From Planctomycetaceae bacterium (GTDB lineage: Bacteria > Planctomycetota > Phycisphaerae > UBA1845 > UTPLA1): a DNA stretch of 64,000 bases. A model generated the notes under the pieces. The model was not told where the DNA came from, ran no database searches, and saw only the letters and a program-made list of their open reading frames with translations. The position numbers and the translations under genes are program-made. The stretch is taken from positions 2,542,001 to 2,606,000 of the forward strand of contig CP030884.1 in NCBI GenBank assembly GCA_006969385.1, written 5' to 3'. This document shows, in pieces, positions 1 through 8,846 of this stretch. The stretch's first letter is position 1, and each line of letters begins with the position of its first letter.

Positions 1-1
1 C

Positions 2-1060
2 GACAACTGGATCGGCCATCATCAGGGTGACCCGGGGGCATCGCTGCCGAGCTTGGTCGGTACGAACGACGATAGCTACGGTCTAAGCGATAGCGGCGAT
101 ATCGGTAACGGCGATTACGCCAGTGCCGGCGATGTCAACAATGACGGCTTTCTCGACTTCTTCTATCACTACAGCGGTGGTAAACTGTTCCTGAGCAATG
201 GTGACGGCACGTACACCGAGAATGTGCGCGGTATCACCGTCACCACCGGCAACAGCGATAAGTTCGGCTCGGCTTGGGCGGATTACGACAACGATGGCGA
301 TCTAGACTTGTTCGCGGCGCGCTGGGACGCGAACAACACCGGATACCTTTGGCGCAATGATGTGTCTTGGGGCGATACGCCATCGGGGAGCTTCAGCAAC
401 CAGACGGCGAACGCCGCGATCAACGACGAGTCGGGTCAGTTTGGTTGCGCCTGGGGCGATTACGACAATGATGGCGATCTCGATCTTTACGTCGCCACGC
501 GCAGCGGTCCCAACAAGCTCTATCAGAACCAAGGCAACGGCACCTTCCGCATGGTGGACGAAGGCGCGGGTGTGACGGGCAACTGTCAGGATGTGGTCTT
601 CGTCGATTACGACAATGATGGTGATCTGGATATCGCCGTTACGCGCGAAGATGACACGGCGGTCTTGCTGGAGAATCGGACGAATAATGACAATTATCTA
701 AAAGTGCGCGTTGTGGGGGCCGGCACGGGGGCGACCAACACAGCGGCCATCGGCGTGCGCGTGGAATTGTGGAATAAGCAAGGCACCCAACTGCTGGGGC
801 GGCGCGAGCTCGGCGTGGCGCGCGGCTTGGGCACCGAGCCGCTGTGGGCGCACTTCGGCGGCATTGATCCGGCGGAGACCTATCAGGTGTGGACTTATCT
901 GCACAGTCGCGACAACAGCAGCCCGCTGGTCACGACTGTGGTGCCGCAAAGCGTCAGCACGACCATCGGCAGCATCACGATTCCGCAGATGCTGACCATT
1001 ACGGAAGGCGACGCGAAGAAACGCATCAAGACGTGGCGGGAAATCGTGAACCGAAGCTGA
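2..1060 (+). CDS. FG-GAP/VCBS repeat protein with C-terminal ASPIC/UnbV domain, 5' partial
   Basis: The frame is open to the left edge of the window, so the true start is missing. Four calcium-loop motifs of the FG-GAP/VCBS beta-propeller type are visible: DVNNDGFLDF, then DYDNDGDLDLF, DYDNDGDLDLY and DYDNDGDLDIA, spaced about 50-60 residues apart. The last third (from NYLKVRVVG to the end) resembles the ASPIC/UnbV domain that often follows such repeats, in the CRTAC-like family. Proteins of this kind are usually exported and bind calcium; the substrate or partner cannot be read from the sequence. No downstream gene is close enough to suggest an operon. Confidence 0.85.
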   Translation, partial: DNWIGHHQGDPGASLPSLVGTNDDSYGLSDSGDIGNGDYASAGDVNNDGFLDFFYHYSGGKLFLSNGDGTYTENVRGITVTTGNSDKFGSAWADYDNDGDLDLFAARWDANNTGYLWRNDVSWGDTPSGSFSNQTANAAINDESGQFGCAWGDYDNDGDLDLYVATRSGPNKLYQNQGNGTFRMVDEGAGVTGNCQDVVFVDYDNDGDLDIAVTREDDTAVLLENRTNNDNYLKVRVVGAGTGATNTAAIGVRVELWNKQGTQLLGRRELGVARGLGTEPLWAHFGGIDPAETYQVWTYLHSRDNSSPLVTTVVPQSVSTTIGSITIPQMLTITEGDAKKRIKTWREIVNRS

Positions 1061-1151
1061 CCTGGGGCCAACGGTACCGGCGGCCAATTGCGTCTGTTGA
1101 ATGCACGCGCTCCCGCCTCCATTGGTATTGGTATCGAATGATTCCTGCTGC

Positions 1152-1216
1152 GGGGAGCATCGCCGTCGCGCCGGTGGGAGTAGCGCGCACGCACCGCCGG
1201 GACGGCGATGCTCCCC
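1152..1216. repeat. 16-bp perfect inverted repeat (large hairpin)
   Basis: GGGGAGCATCGCCGTC at 1152-1167 is exactly complementary to 1201-1216, separated by 33 nt that can pair further (CCGGTG against CACCGCCGG). It is the main structure in the 1061-1367 gap between the FG-GAP gene and the suf operon. There is no T-run, so it is a repeat element or possibly a factor-assisted terminator rather than a classical intrinsic terminator. Confidence 0.6.
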
Positions 1217-1315
1217 AATTCGGGCCGGTGGCGGCCCTCGTGGGCTGGTGGCGGTCGTGCTCTAATCCGACGCCTTAACTCTCAAAAATTCTCGTCTCCA
1301 GATCATCGAGCCCGA

Positions 1316-1344
1316 TTGAAATCGTACCCAGTTAGTGCTATATT
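1316..1344 (+). promoter_or_regulatory. sigma70-type promoter of the suf operon
   Basis: TTGAAA (1316-1321), a 17-bp spacer and TATATT (1339-1344) give a good housekeeping promoter 24 bp upstream of the Rrf2 start. Just downstream, CTCCGGTCTGGAG forms a small inverted repeat overlapping the GGAGGT ribosome-binding site at 1354-1359. It would be a plausible site for autoregulation by the Rrf2 protein, but that is inference. Confidence 0.55.
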
Positions 1345-1367
1345 CTCCGGTCTGGAGGTATGCGTGC

Positions 1368-1946
1368 ATGCTCTCGTTGACCCGACGCACCGAATATGCA
1401 GTCATAGCGCTGTGTTATTTGGCTCAAAATAAAGATCGCGTTTGTGCGGCCCGCGAGATCGCGGATCAATATCAGATGCCATCGGCGCTGTTGATGAATG
1501 TGCTTAAGGCATTGTCGCACAGTGACTTAGTGAACTCGACGCGTGGGGCGCGGGGTGGGTATCGGCTTGGCAAGGCCGAGGCGGAGATTACGCTATCATC
1601 GGTTATTTTGGCGGTCGAGGGGCCGGTGCAGATCGTGCCATGTGCGGGTCATCATGAGAACGGTGACGCGGGTGACGCCTCCGGCAACGGCGGTGACGCA
1701 GCTGCGACCGCAGTGGCCAAAAGTCCTGAAAGTTGCGAAATGATGGGCGTCTGTCCCATCAAGATACCCGTGCAGCGCATTCAATCTCGGTTGGAGGCGT
1801 TGCTTAACGAAATCACGTTGGCCGACATGCTCGACAGTCAGCTCGAACGCGATTGTCAGGGCGGCGTGCAACTGTCCGTGCACGGTGAACATTTGGGTAG
1901 CCGCGAATCGGAGCGTGCGACAGACGAGTCGGCATCACCCAAGTAA
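1368..1946 (+). CDS. Rrf2-family [Fe-S]-type regulator of the suf operon
   Basis: This is a 192-residue Rrf2/IscR-like transcription factor. The N-terminal winged helix reads MLSLTRRTEYAVIALCYLA and includes the recognition segment with STRGARGGYRL (about 57-67). Members use a three-cysteine [Fe-S] cluster to sense iron-sulfur status. The candidate ligands here are Cys92, Cys123 and Cys129. The last pair keeps IscR-like spacing (five residues between), but a Gly/Ala/Asp-rich insert of about 25 residues separates the first two. The start at 1368 is chosen because GGAGGT lies 8 bp upstream and the protein then begins as the family normally does. It heads the suf operon and probably represses it when cluster supply is adequate. 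Confidence 0.88.
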   Translation: MLSLTRRTEYAVIALCYLAQNKDRVCAAREIADQYQMPSALLMNVLKALSHSDLVNSTRGARGGYRLGKAEAEITLSSVILAVEGPVQIVPCAGHHENGDAGDASGNGGDAAATAVAKSPESCEMMGVCPIKIPVQRIQSRLEALLNEITLADMLDSQLERDCQGGVQLSVHGEHLGSRESERATDESASPK

Positions 1947-2038
1947 TAATACGAGACCGCGTCTATGCAATGGACGCGGCAAGATTTTTGAACAAACAAA
2001 AGTGCTTCGCACACTAAAAACCAGCAAAGGGATTTGTC

Positions 2039-2368
2039 ATGATCGAACTAACCGAACGAGCGGCAGGTGAAGTCAAGACCATCATCAAAGATCAGGAACT
2101 TGATGCGGAAAAGACGTTTCTGCGCGTCGGCGTAAAAGGCGGCGGTTGCAGCGGCTTTTCGTACACGCTCGACCTGACCGAGTCGCGCAACGAGAGCGAC
2201 GAGGAATGGGACCTGCACGGCGTTAAGGTGATCTGCGATCCGAAGAGCCACATTTACCTCGAAGGTGTTTCGGTGGACTTCAAAGACGAAGTCATGGGGC
2301 GCGGGTTCGTGTTCAACAACCCGAACGCCACGGGCACCTGCGGTTGCGGTAGCAGCTTCAGCGCTTAG
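2039..2368 (+). CDS. A-type iron-sulfur carrier (HesB/IscA/SufA family)
   Basis: The protein has 109 residues, the normal size for the family. It carries the three conserved cysteines that hold iron or a cluster: Cys37 in GGGCSGFSY, and Cys101 and Cys103 in TGTCGCGSSF at the C terminus. A-type carriers take clusters from the SufBCD scaffold and hand them to apoproteins in the cytoplasm. It lies 92 bp after the Rrf2 gene and 109 bp before sufB, all on the same strand, which supports a SufA-like role. ErpA or IscA identity cannot be separated by sequence alone. Confidence 0.92.
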   Translation: MIELTERAAGEVKTIIKDQELDAEKTFLRVGVKGGGCSGFSYTLDLTESRNESDEEWDLHGVKVICDPKSHIYLEGVSVDFKDEVMGRGFVFNNPNATGTCGCGSSFSA

Positions 2369-2477
2369 TAACGCCTTCGGAAATACCGCCTCGTTTCAAA
2401 CGTGGCGGCGGCTGGTGAATATAGAACGAGACCGCACGGTCGAAGCGAGACTGTGCTGTTGATGGAAACGCATTGCA

Positions 2478-3947
2478 ATGACTGAAATACAGAGTGACCC
2501 GATCGAACAGTGGGCGTCGTCAAACGACTACAAGTATGGCTTCGTGACCGACATCGAGGCCGACAGCCTGCCGCCGGGTCTGAACGAAGATACCGTCCGG
2601 TTTATCTCCGCCAAGAAGGAGGAGCCCGAGTGGCTGCTCGAATGGCGGCTGAAGGCTTACCGCCATTGGCTTACGATGAAAGAGCCGACCTGGGCGAAGG
2701 TTTCTTACCCCACGATCAATTATCAGGACATCATTTATTACTCTGCGCCCAAGCAAGAAAAAGATAAGCCGCAGAGTTTGGATGATATCGACCCGAAGCT
2801 GCGCGAGACCTATGAAAAGCTCGGCATTCCGCTCAAGGAGCAGGAGGTGCTCGCGGGTGTGGCCGGGGCGTCGGTCGCGGTGGATGTGGTCTTCGATAGT
2901 GTTTCCGTCGGCACCACTTTTAAAGAGAAGCTCGCCGAACTCGGCATTATCTTCTGCAGTTTCACGGAGGCGGTAAAAGAGCATCCCGAGTTGGTTAAGA
3001 AGTATCTTGGGACTGTGGTTCCGTATTCAGATAACTTCTTCGCGACGCTTAACTCGGCCGTCTTTAGCGATGGCTCGTTCGTGTATATCCCCGAAGGCGT
3101 AAAGTGCCCGATGGATTTGTCCACGTACTTCCGCATCAACGCGGCATCAACCGGGCAGTTCGAGCGCACATTGATCGTTGCCGAGAAGGGAGCGAGCTGT
3201 AGCTATCTCGAAGGATGCACTGCCCCGATGCGCGATGAGAATCAGTTGCACGCGGCCGTGGTGGAGTTGGTCGCGCTGGACGATGCGTCCATCAAATACT
3301 CGACGATTCAGAATTGGTATCCCGGCGATCAGGATGGCAAGGGCGGCATCTACAACTTCGTTACCAAGCGCGGCAAGTGTGCCGGCCGCGGTTCGCACAT
3401 CAGTTGGACGCAAGTAGAGACGGGTTCCAGCATCACGTGGAAGTATCCGAGTTGCATCCTGCAGGGTGATAATAGCGTGGGCGAGTTTTACTCCGTCGCA
3501 CTGACCAGCCGCAAGCAGCAGGCTGATACCGGCACCAAGATGGTGCACATCGGCAAGAACACCAAGAGCTACATTATTAGTAAGGGTGTTTCCGCCCAGC
3601 GCGGTCATAACACCTATCGCGGCCAAGTTCGCATCAACAAGGGTGCCGAGAACGCGCGCAACTTCACGCAGTGCGATTCAATGCTGATCGGCGATAAGTG
3701 CGGGGCACACACGTTTCCCTATATCGAAGTCAAAAACAGCACGGCACACATGGAACACGAAGCGACGACGTCGAAGATTGGCGAAGACCAACTCTTCTAC
3801 TGCAACTCGCGCGGCATACCGACAGAAGACGCCGTCGGCATGATCGTCAACGGCTTCTGTAAGGAAGTCTTTGCGGAATTGCCCATGGAGTTTGCGGTGG
3901 AAGCGAAGAAGTTGTTGGAAGTCAGTCTTGAGGGAAGCGTTGGGTAA
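2478..3947 (+). CDS. sufB: Fe-S cluster assembly scaffold SufB
   Basis: This 489-residue protein is SufB along its whole length. Recognisable blocks include the [20 protein letters not shown] segment, [13 protein letters not shown], the beta-helix region ([24 protein letters not shown]) and the C-terminal [20 protein letters not shown] stretch typical of the SufB/SufD core. SufB forms the SufB-SufC2-SufD scaffold on which clusters are assembled from SufS-derived sulfur. The stop codon TAA at 3945-3947 overlaps by two bases the inverted repeat that flanks the next gene. Confidence 0.97.
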   Translation: MTEIQSDPIEQWASSNDYKYGFVTDIEADSLPPGLNEDTVRFISAKKEEPEWLLEWRLKAYRHWLTMKEPTWAKVSYPTINYQDIIYYSAPKQEKDKPQSLDDIDPKLRETYEKLGIPLKEQEVLAGVAGASVAVDVVFDSVSVGTTFKEKLAELGIIFCSFTEAVKEHPELVKKYLGTVVPYSDNFFATLNSAVFSDGSFVYIPEGVKCPMDLSTYFRINAASTGQFERTLIVAEKGASCSYLEGCTAPMRDENQLHAAVVELVALDDASIKYSTIQNWYPGDQDGKGGIYNFVTKRGKCAGRGSHISWTQVETGSSITWKYPSCILQGDNSVGEFYSVALTSRKQQADTGTKMVHIGKNTKSYIISKGVSAQRGHNTYRGQVRINKGAENARNFTQCDSMLIGDKCGAHTFPYIEVKNSTAHMEHEATTSKIGEDQLFYCNSRGIPTEDAVGMIVNGFCKEVFAELPMEFAVEAKKLLEVSLEGSVG

Positions 3948-3974
3948 TTTGGCGATTTTTTGATTTGGTGATTT
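3946..3974. repeat. left imperfect inverted repeat of the four-helix-bundle cassette
   Basis: This 29-bp T/G-rich stretch is made of TTTGGCGAT and TTTGGTGATT units. Read as its reverse complement, the stretch at 4365-4393 matches it at 23 of 29 positions without gaps. The repeat starts in the sufB stop codon, about 20 bp before the start of the four-helix-bundle gene. Confidence 0.75.
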
Positions 3975-3995
3975 CGCGATCTGGTAAGGCATAAC

Positions 3996-4442
3996 ATGAC
4001 GCCCGATCAGCTTCAAAGTCGAGCGACGCAATTTACCTTGCGAGTCATCAAGTTAGTAAGATCATTGCCCTATGACATTGCGACAAAAGAAATTGGACGA
4101 CAACTGGTTCGATCTGGGATGTCGGTATCCGCGAACTACCGGGCATCCCGCAGGACGCGAAGTCAGAAGGAGTTTGTCGCAAAGTTGGGCATTGTTGTTG
4201 AGGAAACGGATGAGACAGTCCATTGGTTAGAGTTGCTAGCGGAAGCAGACATTATTGAAAAGGCTCGCTTAACGGATCTTATTTCGGAGTCGAACGAGCT
4301 TCTGAAGATCTTTGCGAGTAGTAGGGCGACGGCAAAACGCAGCTTGGATGAGGGGCGTGAGCCTAAATCACAAAATCACCCGATCACCAAATTGAGCGAA
4401 AAGGCAGCAAGAAAAGCGAGACGCATCAAATGCTTGAAATAA
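3996..4442 (+). CDS. four-helix-bundle protein (S23 / 23S rRNA intervening-sequence-protein family) inside the suf operon
   Basis: This 148-residue, highly helical basic protein has the family pattern: an N-terminal helix ending in VRSLPYDIATKEIGRQLVRSGMSV, then SANYRASRRTRSQKEFVAKLGIVVEETDETVHWLELL. The family includes 23S rRNA intervening-sequence proteins and the Avd accessory protein of diversity-generating retroelements. Its molecular function is unclear. It is not part of any known SUF system. Inverted repeats at 3946-3974 and 4365-4393 flank it. The right repeat is read through and encodes part of an unusual C-terminal tail (about residues 124-134), beyond the usual length of about 120. 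The last 13 nt overlap sufC. Confidence 0.85.
   Translation: MTPDQLQSRATQFTLRVIKLVRSLPYDIATKEIGRQLVRSGMSVSANYRASRRTRSQKEFVAKLGIVVEETDETVHWLELLAEADIIEKARLTDLISESNELLKIFASSRATAKRSLDEGREPKSQNHPITKLSEKAARKARRIKCLK
4365..4393. repeat. right imperfect inverted repeat of the four-helix-bundle cassette
   Basis: This 29-bp stretch is made of AAATCAC and CGATCACCAAATT units and is the inverted partner of 3946-3974 (23/29 matches). It lies inside the 3' end of the four-helix-bundle gene. A related direct array of TCACCAAATC units occurs at 9610-9690. Confidence 0.75.
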
Positions 4443-5197
4443 CGAATCTCCACGCCCAAATCGGCGATCACAAAATACTCAAAGGGATCAACCTCACCAT
4501 CAATCCCGGTGAAGTGCATTCCATCATGGGCCCCAACGGCAGCGGCAAGAGCACGCTGGCGTCGGTGTTGGCCGGAAATGAAAACTTCGAAGTAACCGAA
4601 GGCTCGATCACGTTTAACGGCAAAGACGTGCTCGAACTCGCCGCTGAAGAGCGTGCGTGGGAAGGCATCTTTCTCGCGTTCCAGTACCCGGTCGAAATCC
4701 CGGGCGTAAGCACAAGCTATTTCCTCAAGGCGGCCATGAATGCCATGCGCAAGAACAAGGGCCTGCCCGAGATCGAAGCCGCCGAGTTTCTCAAGCTCGT
4801 CGAGCAGAAATCCAAGATGGTCGCGCTCGACGATCGTCTTATGGGCCGCGCCATCAACGAAGGCTTCTCCGGCGGCGAGAAGAAGCGCAACGAAGTCTTC
4901 CAGATGGCCATGATGGAACCGAAGCTGGGCATTCTCGACGAAACCGATTCAGGTCTCGACATCGACGCGCTGAAGATCGTCGCCAACGGCGTCAATAAGT
5001 TGCGCGGTCCCGATCGTTCGTTCATCGTCGTTACCCACTACCAGCGCTTGCTCGATTACATCGTGCCCGATTATGTGCACGTGCTCGTCGACGGTCGAAT
5101 CGTCAAGTCGGGTGATAAGACCCTTGCGCTGGAACTGGAAAAGAAGGGCTACGCCGGCATCATCGCCGAAAGCGGTGCGGCGCAACCGGTTGGTTAA
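4430..5197 (+). CDS. sufC: Fe-S assembly ATPase SufC
   Basis: A 255-residue ABC-type ATPase. The Walker A motif GPNGSGKST is at about 34-42, the signature-like FSGGEKKRNE follows, and the Walker B region reads LGILDETDSGLDIDALK. The conserved VVTHYQRLLDYI H-loop is present. SufC powers conformational change of the SufBCD scaffold. The start lies 13 nt inside the preceding four-helix-bundle gene, so its translation may be coupled to that inserted gene. Confidence 0.97.
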   Translation: MLEITNLHAQIGDHKILKGINLTINPGEVHSIMGPNGSGKSTLASVLAGNENFEVTEGSITFNGKDVLELAAEERAWEGIFLAFQYPVEIPGVSTSYFLKAAMNAMRKNKGLPEIEAAEFLKLVEQKSKMVALDDRLMGRAINEGFSGGEKKRNEVFQMAMMEPKLGILDETDSGLDIDALKIVANGVNKLRGPDRSFIVVTHYQRLLDYIVPDYVHVLVDGRIVKSGDKTLALELEKKGYAGIIAESGAAQPVG

Positions 5198-5212
5198 GTC
5201 GATCGCCGTCCA

Positions 5213-5236
5213 ACGCGTCGCGCTAGCGCGACGCGT
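5213..5236. repeat. 24-bp perfect palindrome between sufC and sufD
   Basis: ACGCGTCGCGCT followed directly by its exact reverse complement, 16 bp after the sufC stop. RNA from it would form a tight GC-rich hairpin. There is no T-run, so it may be an mRNA-stabilising or processing hairpin, or a dyad binding site. Confidence 0.65.
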
Positions 5237-5314
5237 GGTCGTCGCTGGGTTCGGTCAAAGATACGCATGAACCAAAACCGGCCGTTGGATCATACCGCCC
5301 GGCCTTAAGAGATA

Positions 5315-6715
5315 ATGAGCAGTCCCATGACAGCCGTTGATACCAAGCAAGACATTCAACATTGGTCCGATTGGAAAGCCCGCATGCCCAAAGATTGGCT
5401 CGCGCCCGCCCGCGAAGCGGCCATGGCGCGCTTCGAGGCGCTCGGCTTTCCGACCACGCGTCACGAAGAGTGGAAATACACCAGCACGGCACCGATCGCG
5501 CGGCAGAGCTTTGTCGCGCCGTCGGCAGATGCCAAGGTTACAGCCGCCGATCTCGACCGTTACCTATTCGCAGAACAACCCGGTGCCTTAGCCGTCTTCG
5601 TGAATGGTCGTTTCAGCGATTCGCTCAGTGACTTGTCGGCGTTGCCGAAGGGCATCACCGTGATGTCGCTGGCCGCAGCGCTCGAATCGCAACGCGATGT
5701 GCTTGAGCCGCATCTAACCAAGCATGCCGATTATCGTGAGCATGCGTTTTGTGCGTTGAACACGGCGCTGTTCACCGACGGCATCTTTGTGCATGTTTCC
5801 GAGGGAACATTGGTCGAACGACCGTTGCATGTGTTGTATCTCACCACGCCCAGTGATGATCCGACGGCCGCGTTTCCCCGCAACATTTACATCGCTGAAC
5901 CGAACAGCAAAGTGCGTTTGGTCGAAACCTATGGCGGCCAGAACGGCAGCGTCTATTTCAACAATGCCGTCACCGAATTCGTCGCGCGCGATAACGCGAT
6001 CATCGATCACTACCAAGTGCAACGCGAATCGACCGACGCATTCCAAGTCAGCACGCGGCAGGTATTCCAAACGCGCGACAGTAATGTCTCGTCTCATACG
6101 CTCGCGTTCGGCGGTCGCTTGGTTCGCAACAACATCAATACGCTGCTCGATGGCGAAAATGCCAACTGCATGTTCAACGGCCTGAGCGTCCTACGCGGCG
6201 AACAGCACGTTGACAATCATTTGCGCGTCGATCACGCCCAACCCCATTGCAACAGTTGGGAATTTTTCAAGGGCATCTACGATGACAGTTCGCGCGGCGC
6301 CTTCTGCGGTCGCATCATCGTTCGCGAAGACGCCCAAAAGACGGACGCCAAGCAGTCGAATATGAGCTTGCTCCTCTCGCGCGATGCCATGATCGATACC
6401 AAGCCCCAACTCGAAATTTTGGCCGACGACGTCAAATGCACCCACGGTGCGACCGTCGGCCAGTTGGATGATGAAGCGATCTTCTATCTGCGGTCGCGCG
6501 GTGTCAGCGTCGATGCGGCGCGAAGCTTGCTGATCTACGCCTTCGCCGGTGAAAGCATCGGTCAGGTGCGCATCGCCGCGCTGCGTGATAAACTGCAAGA
6601 CTTGCTGTCGGAACGACTGCACTACGGTGAATCGCTCACGTTCGGTCGACCGTTCGAATACAGCGATGACTTCGCCGATCTGGTGCGTGCCGCCGACCGT
6701 CGCCGCGAGACGTAA
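5315..6715 (+). CDS. sufD: Fe-S cluster assembly protein SufD
   Basis: A 466-residue protein of the SufB/SufD family. The N-terminal helical part has PTTRHEEWKYTST, usual for SufD, and the C-terminal core has CTHGATVGQLDDEAIFYLRS followed by RSLLIYAFAGE. SufD pairs with SufB and two SufC subunits in the cytoplasmic scaffold and is needed for iron entry. The ATG at 5315 is used; an in-frame ATG at 5327 is possible. A 117-bp gap holding a palindrome separates it from sufC. Confidence 0.95.
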   Translation: MSSPMTAVDTKQDIQHWSDWKARMPKDWLAPAREAAMARFEALGFPTTRHEEWKYTSTAPIARQSFVAPSADAKVTAADLDRYLFAEQPGALAVFVNGRFSDSLSDLSALPKGITVMSLAAALESQRDVLEPHLTKHADYREHAFCALNTALFTDGIFVHVSEGTLVERPLHVLYLTTPSDDPTAAFPRNIYIAEPNSKVRLVETYGGQNGSVYFNNAVTEFVARDNAIIDHYQVQRESTDAFQVSTRQVFQTRDSNVSSHTLAFGGRLVRNNINTLLDGENANCMFNGLSVLRGEQHVDNHLRVDHAQPHCNSWEFFKGIYDDSSRGAFCGRIIVREDAQKTDAKQSNMSLLLSRDAMIDTKPQLEILADDVKCTHGATVGQLDDEAIFYLRSRGVSVDAARSLLIYAFAGESIGQVRIAALRDKLQDLLSERLHYGESLTFGRPFEYSDDFADLVRAADRRRET

Positions 6716-6820
6716 ATCGTTGGCTCGCGACGCCGGGCGGAGCGAGTGAATAACGCTTGCCCCAAGCAGCATACAAGGCACTCGCGTTATCGAACGAAGT
6801 TTGCATAAGAAAGGTTGCCC

Positions 6821-8515
6821 GTGTCCAACTATCCGATCGACAAAATCCGGGGCGACTTTCCGATTCTTCGACGCACCGTGCACGAAAATAAGCTGCTGGT
6901 GTACCTCGACAACGCCGCGTCCACTCAGCAAGCGCAACCCGTAATTGACGCCGTCAGTCGGTACCACAACCAAACGCACTCCAATATCCACCGCGGCGCA
7001 CACGCGCTGGCGGCGGAAGCAACCGACGCTTACGAAGCGGCGCGCAAGACGGTCGCGCGCTTTATCGGCGCCGCCAGCGCCAACGAAATCATCTTCACCC
7101 GCGGCACGACCGACGGAATTAATCTCGTCGCCAACAGCTTCGGTCGCGCCCGCGTCGAAGAGGGTGATGAAGTGCTCATCACCGAGATGGAGCACCATTC
7201 CAACATCGTGCCCTGGCAGATGCTGTGCGAACAGGTCGGTGCCAAGCTGCGCGTCGTGCCCGTTAACGATCGCGGTGAGTTCGTCTGGGATGAATACGAG
7301 CGTTTGCTCGGCCCGCGCACCAAGTTGCTGGCCATCACGCATATTTCCAACACGCTCGGCACGATAAACCCGGTGCGCGACATCATCGAAGCAGCCCACC
7401 GCAACGATGTGACAGTGCTCATCGACGGCGCGCAGGCCATCGCTCATATGAAGGTGGATGTTGCCGTCCTCGATTGCGACTTTTATGTGTTTAGCGGGCA
7501 TAAGGTCTTCGGCCCGACGGGCATTGGCGTGCTTTACGGCAAAGAAAGTTTGCTCAAGGGGATGCCGCCGTATCAAGGCGGCGGCTCAATGATTCGCACG
7601 GTTAAGTTCGAGAAGACGACATTCGAAGATCCGCCGTTTAAGTTTGAAGCGGGTACGCCCAATATGTCGGGCGCTATTGGGCTCGCCGCCGCCATTGACT
7701 ACGTCGATTCGGTCGGTATCGAGCGCATTGCGGAACACGAGCACGACCTCACCACTTACGGCATTGAACAACTTAAACAGATAGACGGCCTGCGCATGAT
7801 CGGTACCGCCGAGCAACATGCGGGCATCCTGTCGTTCGTCGTCGATGGGATTCATGCCGACGATATCGGTCGGCTGATCGATCGCGAAGGCGTGGCCGTG
7901 CGCGTGGGGCATCATTGCACGCAACCTTTGATGGAGCGGTTCAATGTGCCCGCGACGGTGCGCGCCTCGGTGGCGTTGTATTCCACGCGCGCTGAGATCG
8001 ACACGCTCGTACATGCCGTCCGCAAAGCCGTCAACGTGATGAGCCGCACCTGCCCGGTCGAGCGCACCGAAGTGCGGCCCAGCGGTGAAGATATCGAACG
8101 CACGCAGGATCGCATCGTGCAGGAATTCAACGCCATTCCCGATTGGGAAGAGCGGTACCAGAAAATCATCGAACTGGGCAAACGCCATCCGAGCATTGCC
8201 GAAAGCTTGAAAGATGAAAAGTGGATCGTGCGCGGTTGCCAATCGACGGTCTGGCTCCACCCAGAATTGAAAGAAGGCAAAATCGCCTTCGCCGCCGAAA
8301 GCAATGCCATGATCGTCAACGGTCTGATTGCCTTGCTGATGCGCGTGTATTCAAATCGCACGCCCGACGAAATCCTGAACACGGCCCCGCGCTTCATCAA
8401 CGAGATCGGCCTGAGCCAACACTTATCGCAAGCCCGCGCCAACGGCCTCGCGGCGATGTTGGAGCAGATCAAGAACTATGCCGTCGTGTTTAAAAGTGTC
8501 GCGGCAAGCAGTTAG
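6821..8515 (+). CDS. SufS cysteine desulfurase fused to SufE sulfur acceptor
   Basis: The first about 410 residues are a group II cysteine desulfurase. The PLP-lysine motif is VFSGHKVFGPTG and the active-site loop reads RVGHHCTQPLM, with the catalytic Cys at about 368. From about residue 425 a SufE domain follows, with its acceptor cysteine in WIVRGCQSTVWL. Desulfurase and acceptor are therefore on one chain, which should pass persulfide directly to SufB. GTG at 6821 is preferred because AAGAAAGG lies 7 bp upstream; the TTG at 6815 would sit on top of it. It follows sufD by about 105 bp. Confidence 0.95.
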   Translation: MSNYPIDKIRGDFPILRRTVHENKLLVYLDNAASTQQAQPVIDAVSRYHNQTHSNIHRGAHALAAEATDAYEAARKTVARFIGAASANEIIFTRGTTDGINLVANSFGRARVEEGDEVLITEMEHHSNIVPWQMLCEQVGAKLRVVPVNDRGEFVWDEYERLLGPRTKLLAITHISNTLGTINPVRDIIEAAHRNDVTVLIDGAQAIAHMKVDVAVLDCDFYVFSGHKVFGPTGIGVLYGKESLLKGMPPYQGGGSMIRTVKFEKTTFEDPPFKFEAGTPNMSGAIGLAAAIDYVDSVGIERIAEHEHDLTTYGIEQLKQIDGLRMIGTAEQHAGILSFVVDGIHADDIGRLIDREGVAVRVGHHCTQPLMERFNVPATVRASVALYSTRAEIDTLVHAVRKAVNVMSRTCPVERTEVRPSGEDIERTQDRIVQEFNAIPDWEERYQKIIELGKRHPSIAESLKDEKWIVRGCQSTVWLHPELKEGKIAFAAESNAMIVNGLIALLMRVYSNRTPDEILNTAPRFINEIGLSQHLSQARANGLAAMLEQIKNYAVVFKSVAASS

Positions 8516-8846
8516 CGCAACGTTCGTCGAGAGCGTTGGCGCGGCATGCAGAGCCGCGTCGTCTCGACGCAATGAATTGGCGCAACGATTCAAACGCGCC
8601 CATTACGTTGAGCATTCAAATTGCTTCGACGGCAATGCAAGCGGTACCAGCGACGTCAGAGCCGCGGCCTGTGGCCGCATAGAGAAGAGAAAACGCAAAG
8701 AAAATCAGCATGAAATAATCTGACAGAGCGGCGACACCATCGCCGAGTCAATTCTGCATTTTGAATTATTCACTTTGCATGTATCTGTTGGATTGTTAAA
8801 CGCGATTGCATAAGATTTCAATCGCACCCATGTTCGGAGATCCATC
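8516..8846. other. intergenic stretch between sufSE and sufT
   Basis: No supported gene. The right half (8740-8800) is A/T-rich and could hold a promoter for sufT, but no convincing -35/-10 pair was found. Confidence 0.4.

Noticed and set aside
6191..7576. 461-codon open frame on the minus strand over sufD and sufSE
   Set aside because: It is antisense to two firmly identified genes and encodes an Arg/His-rich protein with no family features; it is a shadow of their codon bias.
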